Below, piece by piece: positions 36,051 to 46,934 of a stretch of 64,000 nucleotides of DNA. Location of the stretch: contig CM035308.1 in NCBI GenBank assembly GCA_002900995.3, positions 4,053,053 to 4,117,052 on the forward strand, written 5' to 3'. The stretch comes from Ganoderma boninense (Eukaryota > Basidiomycota > Agaricomycetes > Polyporales > Polyporaceae). Numbering within the stretch: the first letter of the stretch is position 1; each line of letters begins with the position of its first letter. Both the position numbers and the translations under genes were made by a program. Below the pieces are notes generated by a model that was not told the DNA's origin, ran no database searches, and saw nothing but the letters and a program-made list of their open reading frames with translations.

Positions 36051-37020
36051 CCAGAGAATGTGTGCTCACCCGATGGTGGTTGAGGGACGTTTGGCGCACA
36101 CGAAAGCAGCATTTTATATTGACTGGCCAGTTGAGAAGGCCTTTTCGCAGTACTGGCAGCGGGACTTACCACATATTACGGTACCGGCAGAACCTTGAAG
36201 CTTGAATGGCGTACTTGCGCATGCACACGGCGGATAGCTCTGGTACTCGATGCCGGGCAATTGCGTCGTCGGCCAGGACTACTGTATGTGGTGTTATGTG
36301 CGTGGATAGCTGCGCTTGTTTTCCTCGCTCGCGATGCCGATGTGTTACGCACGTACGGCTCGGAGAGCTTTGGACTAAGTAGATCTAGAGTTGGTCGAAA
36401 AACATTTGAAATGGCCATCCAATCGCTATAAATACACGGAAACTGACTGCCGTTTGGCCACGTACCCTGGTCCCTCGGAAGACTGAGGACTAGGAATTGA
36501 TGTGGTAAGTATTCAAGCCCGACTTGGGAGGTTCCGGTGGCAACACCCAGACTCATGTCGCGCTCATCAGCGAGCCTGAGGGCCCGGGTCTATGACGGGA
36601 TTTATTGGACATTAATCCAGACCGCGGTGTGCTGAGCAGAATTGACCATGTTTGTCATCATTTGGTGATATTTGTACAGCTTTGTCAGATATTGACCACA
36701 CTTGCTCATTCTTGCGCTCTCTCGACGTCTCTTGCCGGTGCTTGATTGCTTTTGATTCCGGGAACCCAGACTACTTTTGAGAGCCTTTGAGCATTCTTGT
36801 GCTCAAGTGTACTCGAACTTCGTGGTACGGGTCTGGTCAATTTCGATGGCTTTTTAACAACTTTATGCGTTTTTGAGACTCACGTCAACCAAGTTCGACT
36901 TTGGCCTTGACTCCACCAGCAGGCCCCTGACACCAGCTTTTGCAGTTCTTGATGACATTTTGTCGTTTTCTATCACTCGTTCCCTTGCGTGATTTTGCTA
37001 GGTTTGACCAGGGTGACCTG
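36051..37020. other. Intergenic, no gene seen
   Basis: No credible frame is present. From about 36640 to 36900 the DNA is rich in short tttg/cttg words (catttggtg, gagcattcttg). A similar texture in reverse complement occurs near 61090-61330. Confidence 0.5.
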
Positions 37021-37027
37021 TATAAAG
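37021..37027 (+). promoter_or_regulatory. Candidate TATA box of the 37122 gene
   Basis: The motif tataaag lies 101 bases upstream of the start codon at 37122. A pyrimidine-rich stretch lies between them. Confidence 0.55.
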
Positions 37028-37121
37028 GCCCAGAATCTGACCTTCCACAGTCTGCCATCGACACTCCCCTCCTGCTCTCCAGAAAAGTTCAAAGTCTCGC
37101 ACTCGTATTCCTCCTCAGGCC

Positions 37122-40100
37122 ATGTCTTCGCAGAGTCTCCTTGGTCTAGTGTTGCAGGGTCCGGTCCGGTCCCGGTCCTCAGCCCATTTTTGGGAGGACT
37201 GAGGACCGAGGACCGGACAGGACCGGCCACTGAGATGAGGACCGGGACCAGGACTGCAGTCCTGAGAGGACTGGAAAGGACTGCAGTCCGGTCCTCAGTC
37301 CGGACTGGTCCTGGACTGAAAGCCGGTCCTGACCGGTCCTGGACTGGTCTTCCTAGTCCAGGACCAGTCCGGACAGTAAACATTGTATAATTATTATAAG
37401 AACGAGTGTTAAATGGTTAAGCGCCGGTGCAGGTGCACCAGCGCCTAACCATAACCTCGCTCTCGGGGGGCCATTTGTTGGCTACAGGGCTGGTCCCCGA
37501 CCGGTCCTTTGAGGTAAATGAGGACCGGTCCGGACCAGTCCTCTGCAGTCCTTCCCAACTGCAGGAAACCAGAGGACCGGGACCGGGACTGAGGACAGGA
37601 CTGAGAGATGATCAGTCCTGGTCCGGTCCTAATGACCTCGGTCCCGGTCTTTTGGCCGGTCCTGGACTAGTCCTAGGACCGGACCCTGCAACACTACCTT
37701 GGTCCCCGCGGCAGCTGTCATCACGTTGGTTGCTTCAACGATACCAATCCCTGTGGATATTTCATCGTCATGTCCCATGGTGCTGAGAGCGTTGTGAGTA
37801 AACATTTATGTCTCAAATCGTGAGTTCAAATAACACATTCCTCTTCAGGTTCCTTTTTCACCCACCAATTTGTGCGCGGCATGCGAACACCCTTGGTTCT
37901 CTCATTTGCTTGAGGCCTTGCCATCTCATCATCCAGCTCTGGGTCAGCAGCGTGGGGTTTATCAGAGCTTCGGCCCACCAGGGTGCGATTCTGCGGACTG
38001 TGGTGGATTTTATTCGGTGCGTTATACAGTACTTGCGAACATTCTAGCATTGAACTCATGTTTGAGTAAAGGCTCAAAGTCCCACAGAGTGGTCGTTCAC
38101 TTCGCCATGTGTTTGTGGACGTATGTACCGAACTCATGCGCCGTTCAGGGCCTTGAGGGCCATCCCTCGGTATGTTTTTATTGCTTCTTCTTTCCCTGAA
38201 TCCCAGGTAACGGATGCCTTACAGCCCTACTGCTCTACCTTCGTCGTTCAGTGTCGGTCCCGGCTTCGCTCCCACTGCCTTTCCGTCTTCTGCTGGTATC
38301 GCTCAGCAAGCTCCTATCACTGCATACCAGGGGTTAAGGTCAGAGGTGTCTGGCAGTGCCAACGCCCGGCGCGTTGATGCTTACATTCAACACAGGCCTC
38401 AGTCTTCTGGAAACATTCCCCGTGCACTGATGTGCAACGCGTGCACGTGCACGCGTAGCCCATCGCGTCGCGTCCGACTTAGCGCCGTCCTGTTTAACCT
38501 CAACCACAACCCACCTCTCGCCATCCTCGACTCCTGTCCTCGACCTGGCGCACCACCTTCGCTGTCCCGTCGCGCATCCGTCGCAGCCCCGCCATCACCC
38601 TCCTCCACGTCCTTATCACACCGCACCCGACTCTCACGGCCTCCGTCGCAAGACGGGTACTCCCCGTCCGTCTAGTACTGTGTTGAGCTATCCCGCCTTT
38701 AATTCGTACGCTTTTCGGTCTGATTGTCTCGTACCAAGTCCCACCATACTTATCTTGTGCTCACCCGCAGTGTTTCAGTCGGTTATCGCGCGGACTCGTC
38801 TTTACGCGGCCCTCCGCCATCGTTTTTGTATTTAGGTTTTGACGTCGTACTCGAAATACCAGCTTTGCTCACCCTCTCGTATCGCACCGTGTGCTCTTGT
38901 CCTCGTCTCCTGCATCGTCCTCGTCTCCCGCATCGTCCTCGTCCACCGCGTTGCCTCGTCTTCGAACCCCGCGCTGATCATTCCGATTTTCGGCTCCTTT
39001 ACAGGAATCTATCCTACCCCGGATCGCCTGTCTCCGGACCCCTTCCACCTCTTCCTCCTCTCTTCCTCCCCTCCGCGCACGCTCGAACGAGCTCGCGACG
39101 CGTTCCCCTCGCTCACAAGTCTTCCCTTCCCCGGGGTTGGCGTCACATCAGCACGTACGACAATGCTCTCTGGGGGAGGTGCCACTGCTAACCCCTTCAG
39201 TATCTCTCCTGTTGCTGGGGCTTCCTCATCGACTTCTCCGTCCACATCCTCAACCCTTGCTCCTTCTGGACGACCAAGGAACCCTGTCTCTACTTCTGTA
39301 CCCAGCCAGCTTTCTCCTCTGCCCAACTCTGGTGCCATTGATCTTTGTGTTATCCTCATACCTCATGTCGTGAGTTGTGGTTCTGTCAGGCTGCTCCGTT
39401 ATCATGTTCTGACATTGGTATCGTCATGCAGGATCCTGCACATGCTCCTCTTAGTGATGCCTACCCTCAGCGAGGGCGTGCTAGTGAAGGCTTCAAGTGG
39501 GATGGTGCTCAGTTCGCTGTGCTGGTTGAAGAGCTTATCCACTTTAAGCTTGTCTTCAAAGTGTCGCTTCCCACCAACGGCACTGTCTGGCGCGAATTTC
39601 ACAATGCAGTACTCTTACATCTTTCTCAGAAATGTCTTGAGATTCCGGGGTTCAGCAAAGATGGCAAGCCACCCACTGGGCCTCACAACATCTGTTTCCG
39701 TCTCATCATGACTTCTAAAAAACGCCCAGATGGCTCCCGCATCTATAAGGCCTACGATGACCTTCCGGCCTCAGAATGGAACACCACTTGGTTTTCTGAG
39801 CAGCCATTCAAGACTAAGGCTGAGCATGGCTCGATCCATGGCTGATCCAGAGCTGAATCCGCGGATCGAGGGCATTTTTAAGGCTTGATCCAGAGCTGTG
39901 TGGATCATGATCCACAGCTCCGGATCAGTGCGGATCCGGATCAAACGGATCCGGATCGCGGATAATCCGCAGGTTTTTTTGCAAAGATCATATGTCTCAG
40001 ACATATATCTTGTTGTCTAACTACTTTTCTTGCCTAAATACTGCTAAACATCCAGAATTCTAATGCATGAAGGTGTTCAAAGGCTCTAGTTTACAACTTT

Positions 40101-43100
40101 GTCGATCCGTGGATCATCTAGATTTTTCCTGTTGCCTCGATCCAGAGCTGCAGCGATCTGGAGTTGCAATGAGCTGGATCCGCGGATACAGCTCATTGCG
40201 GATACAGCTCCGGATTTTGCAGATCGATCTGAAAAGTGAGCTGGATCCGTGCTCAGCCTTATTCAAGACCATTCGATGGCCTCTGGATGGGGAGATGAGT
40301 CAATTGAACGTTGTCGTCATTGGTAAGTCTTCGTACCCATCCCACCATTGCGTAATCTATTGCTAACGCACTGTATCACACTCAGCTCCTCATTCTCAAA
40401 ACCTGCGTGGCATACTGCCTTTCATTCGGCCTCGCCCCCACAAGGCATGGGACGATCATCCAACCCAGGTAGCTCGATTGGCCATGCATCCCTGCCTTTC
40501 TGCCCGCATCATGTTCGTTGGGGAACCCAGCTTCCTCATCAAGTGTCGTTGTGGACCGCTGTGTCCTCGGGATGATGGCCTTCACTCAGATACAGACTCC
40601 TCTACATCACGCTCTCCCAGTCCGTTTGCTGTTATCCAGCAGTGCGACCTCGACTCTTCCCTCTCATCTGGAGCTCAGGTCGTCGCCAATGTTGATACTG
40701 TTGAGACTTCTGATCACGGTCCACAAGTGAGTGCACATATGTCTTACACATTCAGCGTATCACAGGCTAACTGTATGCCTGTCATGTTAGCATGACCATC
40801 GTAGTCCACGGCCTAATAACTCGCCAGAACTAGGCCAGCACGTCAGCTCTTCAACACGGCAAATTCCTGAGCTTCCACGTTTATCTTCACTACTTCGTCG
40901 TACTAATGGAGCGCTCACTGCCCGAGGTCCAACTATCATGCATGAACCACTCTTTGTACCTGACTCTGACGATGAGCCTGAGCCTGAGCCCGTTGCTCCA
41001 TTGCCACCCATCTCCTATTCATCGTCCATGGCAAACTCCACGTCCAACCATATCGTACCAGTGATCCTATCACCTGTGGTGCCTGGTCCTCGTCCACTTT
41101 CTCGGGCCCGCAGAATGCGACCAAGGTCCGGCCCTCCTCGTACTGTGGTACATTTTTATTCATCAACTCATCCATTAAAAGTTCGTCATCTCACTCCCTG
41201 TTATAGCTCCAGAACTCCACTCCTACTGCAGGGCCCTCAAACAGCGCAGAGAGCACTCAACCACCCGAGTCTCTGGTTTCTCCGCAAGCCCCCCCAGAGT
41301 CGTCAACACCCCCTACGATTGCAAGTATTTACCTCGTTATTGTTCTGTGCTGTGTTCTTACCACTGCTATCATAGATGGACGAAGCCTCTGAATCCTCGT
41401 CCTCTTCAGAGAGTCTGTCAGATCCTCCTGCCAAGCAACCACGCCTTGACTCTGGCAATGATGCTGACCTGCTTTCAGAGTTGGTAAGACGTACAGTATG
41501 CATTATCTTTCATATCACTGACGCAATCTTTTTGCTCAAGGTCGGCAACCTCCCTGAGATCATCCCTGTCATCTCAAAGAGTCAGGATGAAGTCAAGCAT
41601 TGGGCAACATCCATTCGCACTTCTGTCCCACCCGATCTTACCTGGAACAACATCCCGTCGATCACTGCACCCTCCATTGAGGTTGGGGCTCAGGTTCTAT
41701 ACTTCCTCGTATTCTGGAATTTCTAAAACGTGTCCAACAGTCCAGAGCTTCACGCACAGGAAGAGAGAGTTTTCAAGTCTGAACTTCAGGCCCGCTTTCA
41801 CGATCCAAGTGTTAGTTGCAACCTTGTCCCTCTTGCCACTCTTATCCACTCAGGGTCACGACTTGACCTGACAATGTGAGTTCTCAATATAGCCTTGTCA
41901 TACTCATGGGCTCCCAGATGCTCATTATCGATTTTTGTAGTGGAACGGCGATAGGACAGGGTGTTACCCGCAATCTTCTTCGAGAGACTATCCAGTACGC
42001 GCTTCGCATCCCCAATCTCTGGCAAGACCGTGGCAGATACTCCACACTCGAATTTCTCCCATACACTCCATCGCTGGATCGTATACATCATCTCATGTCA
42101 TGCGGTTTCCTCTGTGTCCTCCATATGGCAGTGCTGGAGATGGGTCCTGAGCCTATCTCCCCATTCCTGCTTCGTGCAGCTATCGAGGAGGTGGACAGTG
42201 CACTTCAGGTCGATGCCGCCCTACTTCGCCTTCTGGCTCCTGAAGATTTTGCAACCCTCCTTCCATGGATTGCACACGACAAAACTGTCCCTCTGACTGG
42301 TGACGTCACATCAAAGGTTGCGTCATTGCTCATGGCATCAGAAATCAACGTGCGTGCTTGTTCTGCTCATTGAGTTTCTCAGACCTGGTTGATCATATTT
42401 TTTGCAGCCTGCTTGGGTCTCCAACGATGTTCTGGCACAGACAGAAAGACGCCTCTTCTCTCAAACTATGTTTGGGCATGGTGACATCTACATGCATGCT
42501 GACTTCAGGGAGTTTGCCAAAGGCATCAACTTTATTACGACACTTACCCACCCAGCGAACAAGCTGGTCATGGTATAGATCCTCTGTGATTACTATATCT
42601 GTGATGCTGATGCATGTTCCATGCCAGAGTTTCCGAGGCGAGACTCAGAATTACCTTGCGGCCTTGTACAATCGCCGTCTTTCCGATGTTTCTGTTCTTT
42701 TAGATCATCTTGAGTATCACTCTGATCTGGACCGTCCCACCATCGAGAAGCGCGAAGAATGCTCTAATGCTCCAATGAGCATTGAAGCCTGGGACATCAT
42801 CTACGAGGACATGTTTCAGGACCGGCTTCATGCCTATCTCTGTGGAGTTGGCCATCCAGACACGCGAGGCTTACGAGAGATAATACCCTCTGCAGAGTCA
42901 AACTCTGCACAAGACGACTATCTTCTTCGTGCCCGTTACTTCCTCCATTCAATGACAGGCTCCGACCTTCTTCCAGTTGCCACTGACTGGAAGATCAGCG
43001 TTAGTCGTCATTCTCAGTGTTGTTTATTCAAATTGACCATCTACGTCTACGCAGATTTTCTTCCACCACAAGGGCGATCGTATCAAGTTTAAGCCACCCA

Positions 43101-43345
43101 AAAATGTGCCGGCACCTGATCCTGAAAGGGTACGCTCAAACCTCTTGGTCCTCATCCACTTTTTTTAAATCTGAACGACCCCTGCTTAGATGCACATCCA
43201 TGCATGTTTTGGCCAGGTTGATGTTCACATCGATAACAGATTGCGCAACTTGTTAATCCAGCCAACTCCACCGGATCGGGTGTTCTACTTTGAAGACTGG
43301 ATCCACACTGCCATCATGAACCCCAATGACTTCAACACCGTGTAG
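37122..43345 (+). CDS. Large multi-exon protein, Cys/His-rich start, HECT-like end
   Basis: Exon 1 (37122-37146 plus 37705-37793 once an inserted element is ignored), exon 2 (37849-38016) and exon 3 (38090-38169) encode a Cys/His-rich head with GSCHHVGC, LCAACEHPWFSH and PCVCGRMYRTHA, probably zinc-binding. A Pro/Ser-rich region follows at 38214. Exons at 39163-39369, 39432-40322 (with a second element) and 40386-40726 encode KWDGAQFAVLVEELIHF and onward, and then an acidic Pro/Ser-rich linker. The C-terminal part contains GQGVTRNLLRETIQYAL, FRGETQNYLAALYNRRL, HIHACFGQVDVHIDNRL and a final FNTV, ending at 43345. This layout recalls the C-terminal half of HECT ubiquitin ligases. That assignment is from memory and weak. 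Both insertions and a TAA at 38208 would disrupt the protein. Some mid-gene exon joints are unresolved. Confidence 0.6.
37147..37696. mobile_element. Short hAT-like element 1, in exon 1
   Basis: The element is 550 bases long. Its ends are inverted repeats of 21 bases (tagtgttgcagggtccgg... and its complement), and it is flanked by a perfect 8-base direct repeat, ccttggtc (37139-37146 and 37697-37704). Both arms are filled with short ggtcctgg/ccggtcc motifs in both orientations, like the subterminal repeats bound by hAT transposases. It encodes no protein. An imperfect hairpin (37415-37450) sits at the centre. Removing the element and one target copy restores an open exon. The 8-base duplication fits hAT; the transposase source is unknown. 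Confidence 0.92.
39815..40261. mobile_element. Short hAT-like element 2, in a later exon
   Basis: The element is 447 bases long, with inverted ends taaggctgagca and tgctcagcctta. It is flanked by a perfect 8-base duplication, ttcaagac (39807-39814 and 40262-40269). The interior is dense in gatccggatc and gatccagagctg motifs on both strands. It has no coding capacity. Dropping the element with one target copy rejoins EQPFKT to IRWPLDGEM in frame. Its end sequence differs from element 1, so it belongs to a different family. Confidence 0.92.
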
Positions 43346-44001
43346 AAAATACCTTGCCAGTTGTCTCTGTCGGTACATGGATTTTGGGCAAGTGAGTGCC
43401 TGCTTTCCGGGAGTTTCCAATGTAGGATACTAGCATGTGATTGTATGTTTTGGTCCTCATCCATTTGCCTTTGTACCACGACGACCCGTACAGGACAACC
43501 ACAATTCTACTCGCTTTTTGCTTCTCAGCTGGACCCCTGACAGATTGTCCAACAGTCTCTTTAAGCTGTGTATATACTATGTCAATGCTCTCGCAAATGC
43601 TAACAATTCTGAGTATGTTGCGGCCACTTATGGTGTCTCGTGTACTGTACACCCTTGTTCCTGATCGAAAATTTACTTTGAATAGCAGTCACACAATCCT
43701 ACTTGCCTGCTTTGGGCCTGATGCTGTTCCGATGATCTCCGGGGTTACATACGTCCAACGTATTTATATATTCAGGGTTCTCAGTGTCGTTTTCCAGTCT
43801 TGTCCTCGTACCACAACAACGAGGCTGCCTACGGTATGTACCATTGATTGCATATACAGTATAGATTATTTACCCTGGCCTCTCTTCAGTGCATAATCTG
43901 CACTTTACAGGTGCGTGACTGGTAATTATAAGGCCGTTCAGTATTATCTGAGCAGTCGTCGGTGGGTTTAATAATTAGTAGCTGCCGTTCACAAGGTTTG
44001 C
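43346..44001. other. 656 bases between two genes
   Basis: Short frames with possible donors are present, but nothing can be joined confidently to either neighbour. It may contain the leader of the downstream gene. Confidence 0.4.
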
Positions 44002-46456
44002 ATGTCGAGGGGTCGTGGTCTTGGTCGTGGCCGTGGTCGTGGTCGTGGCCGTGGCCGTGGTGATGGTCATGCCCATCATGCCATTTCTGCTAGTTTCCAA
44101 GCTCAAGTTGGAGCAACAGAAGAACAGCAGATTGTCGCTTCTGTGCTGGCCGCAAGCTCATCTCATGCCGAGCGCTTTGCACGATGGAATCAGCTCCGTG
44201 ATGGTGTCAGGACAGTCACTGTAGCCTCTGAGCAGACCGAACACGTATACACAAGTGGTATGTGCCTAATTATTCTAGTGAGATTGTTTCTTCGCTCTCA
44301 CGTCTCTTCGCTTGTTGTCAGATGGGTCCAGTGAACTTTTGGACCCTCCATCCTACTCAGGAAATCCTTCACCCACTGCAAGTCCGCATGGTTCCATTAC
44401 ATCGGCATCAGGAGCTTTGGCATCAGAACAGTCACTATATGCTCCAAACGCTTGTGAACCAGGTGGGACAGCTGAGCACTCTATCCACTTTGACTCATCA
44501 CGAGTAAGTTATTCACCCCAGTTATACCAGTTCTTCGTGGATCCCAAGTGCCCACTTCAACTCGAAGTGGTTCACCATCACCAGCTGGTGGTTCACAAGA
44601 TGTCTCTACGCTGCCTTTGGTTGGTGGCCCTCAAACGAGCTTTGAAAATGTGTTTGTGGTGTGTATCCCCCTGCCGTTATCGTTGTCTATCTCAACATCA
44701 CCCACCTCTCATATATTTTGTATGTGCTGTCAGGGTTCCCAAGATGTCGACATTTATGCCAGTGGTGGCCAGGATAGAGAAGTGTTCAACAATGGTACCT
44801 CTTGTTGCGAGCCATACTTCCGACCAGTACCAGAACTTGTCCTAATCTTGAGCTCTTATAGCCTCTGTTTATATGGAGAATTTAACCCCAGGGGCAAATA
44901 TGAACACCTTCAACGTTGAGCTAGAGATGCCGTTGAACATGTCATGGGTAAGTCAAAGCTCCTTTGTGCATATCAACTCCTTTTACATTTTGGAGTCGCC
45001 TTCTCCACAGCCTGGGATGGCCTTTCAGAACCCTTTCATGTCCTCGGCCTGGGATCCTCATAACCTATCAAGTGGAACATTTGAGCCCTCTAATCCTTCT
45101 ATGGATTCCACACACAACGGCTTGGCCACCTTTTTGGGGATCCAGCTACCACTGCAGAACACTACGGGCAGCCCATCGTTGCCTCCTCTACAACAGGTAT
45201 CCCAGTCGGAAGCCACTTTTACGTCTGACGCCAGTCCTTCCACTGTTCTACAAGGGTCTGGTGCACACCTGCTCCACGGGCAAAGTAATGCTTGTGCCGT
45301 ACGTACCATTGCATCCTATCAGTGCTGCTCCTGACTATTAGTTTCTAAAGGTACGACATGCCAATAACGGTCTCAGCATTCCCACTCCTTCCCCAAGCCC
45401 AACCACACCGTCTGTCCTGGAATCTTCTATGCCTACAGACTCGTACGGCATGGATCACTTTGCCTTGCCACCTTATACACCACCTGGTACACCATCGAGT
45501 GCCGGCTTCACTGCTCAGCCTCTAAGCCCACGTCAACGTATGCCTGCTGACATGCTCTCACTTGTGTCATTCCAATCTCCACAAAGCAACTTTGCTGCTC
45601 GACAGTTCGCAGCAAGATTCAATGCTGTAAGTCTGATGTCACTTGTGGTTTGACCTTTAACTGGTTTGAATAACTCAGAGTTTCGAGGTGGTTGCCTTGC
45701 AGCATTTGCCAGAGATTGACGCAGTTGCTGAAGGCGTGAGTGTGGCCGGAGCACCAGTAGGTCTACAAAGTGATTTTTCCTGCTGCAACCCTCTAATACC
45801 AATAATAACAGAGTTCAATTCCATTTTCTGAAGATGTCCATGCAGAGAGCAGCTCTAGCATCACTGTTGGGGTTCCTGAGGACACCTCTCATCAGCTGCA
45901 AATTGTGGACCAGGACGAGGACGATCCTTCAGCCGTTCCAGACTTGGTTCAGGAGTACCTGGACAGGCACTTTGCAGCCTCACTTCAAGAGTTGGTCAGG
46001 CTCGGAGCCACTCCAAATCCCTATGGAAAAACTTACAGCAGGGTACTCCTGGTTCGCATTGTTCATACAATTTTTCAGCAGCTGCAAATCAGCACGGGGA
46101 AAACTGAAGCACACTCTAATACCTTCGAACTCGACGGAACACCGGTGGTTATTGAATGCAACCATGTTTTCAAGTGGTTGGGCATCAACAAGTCAACCTT
46201 CGACACAAACCAAACTTGGATCAAGAAGTCCAAAAGGTTGTGGGCGACGATGTCAGCAAAACGAGAGGCTTGGAATGGCATGGACAATGCAGCAGTTCTT
46301 TTTGATGCACTGGATGCTTACTTCCAACAAAATGAATGGCTCCCCACACGCCAAGCTCTGCCCTCTGATATTTCTCTTGGGAAGCGGTATGCAGTAGAGG
46401 CGACTATAGGTTCTTTCAAAACCCAATGTGCTCAGATTAACAGACTCCTTGAATAA
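44002..46456 (+). CDS. RG-rich multi-exon protein of unknown function
   Basis: Exon 1 (44002-44257) starts MSRGRGLGRGRG, an RG-dipeptide run typical of RNA- or DNA-binding tails, followed by a Gln/Ala-rich helical stretch. The next exon begins with DGSSELLDPPSYSG after an acceptor near 44322. Further exons are Ser/Pro/Thr-rich and largely disordered (for example STRSGSPSPAGGSQ and LPPYTPPGTPSSAGF). The last exon, ending at 46456, is globular: VPDLVQEYLDRHFAASLQEL, VLLVRIVHTIFQQLQ and FKWLGINKSTFDTNQTW. About eight introns of 50-90 bases are implied. No family is recognised. It lies 656 bases downstream of the HECT-like gene on the same strand. A nuclear role is a guess from the RG tail. Confidence 0.6.
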
Positions 46457-46595
46457 TGACAATGTATTCATCATCTCAATGATATTTTTCACTAATCATA
46501 CACCGCAGCCAGTCTGAAGTCCCAATTAATGTGCCTCCAGAGCTGTTGACCCTCAGTTAAAAATCCAGCATCAGTTCAGGGTGCAGACAAGAAAA

Positions 46596-46934
46596 GGTGC
46601 CCAGTGAGCGAACTTGAACAGGCCATGACGCACCTATTCCTGCACCGACACCCTTGCAACTTGCAGGCGTGGTGGAGGGAGGGTCGGAGCTGCGAAGTGA
46701 TGCATCGAGAGGCCTGTCGACCCTCAGTGAAACTTACAGTCGTGGTTCTGGATGGACGTGAGGGGAGGTGCCCAGTGAGCGAACCTGAACAGGCCACGAC
46801 GCACCTATTCCTGCACCGACACCCTCGCAACTTGCAGGCGTGGTGGAGGGAGGGTCGGAGCTGCGAAGTGACACATCGAGAGGCCTGTCGACCCTCAGTG
46901 AAACGTGCAGTCGTGGTACTGGATGGACGTGAGC
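46596..46934 (+). repeat. Tandem duplication, unit 171 bases
   Basis: Two copies start at 46596 and 46767 with ggtgcccagtgagcgaac and end in gtactggatggacgtga or a close variant. They differ by few bases. One frame crosses both and gives a repeated peptide on either strand, but no start or splice context supports a gene. Confidence 0.9.

Noticed and set aside
38839..39711. 290-codon plus-strand frame
   Set aside because: It reads through a clear intron (39370-39431, GTGAGT to CAG) and switches frame relative to the conserved exons on either side. Only its part from 39163 to 39369 is kept as an exon.
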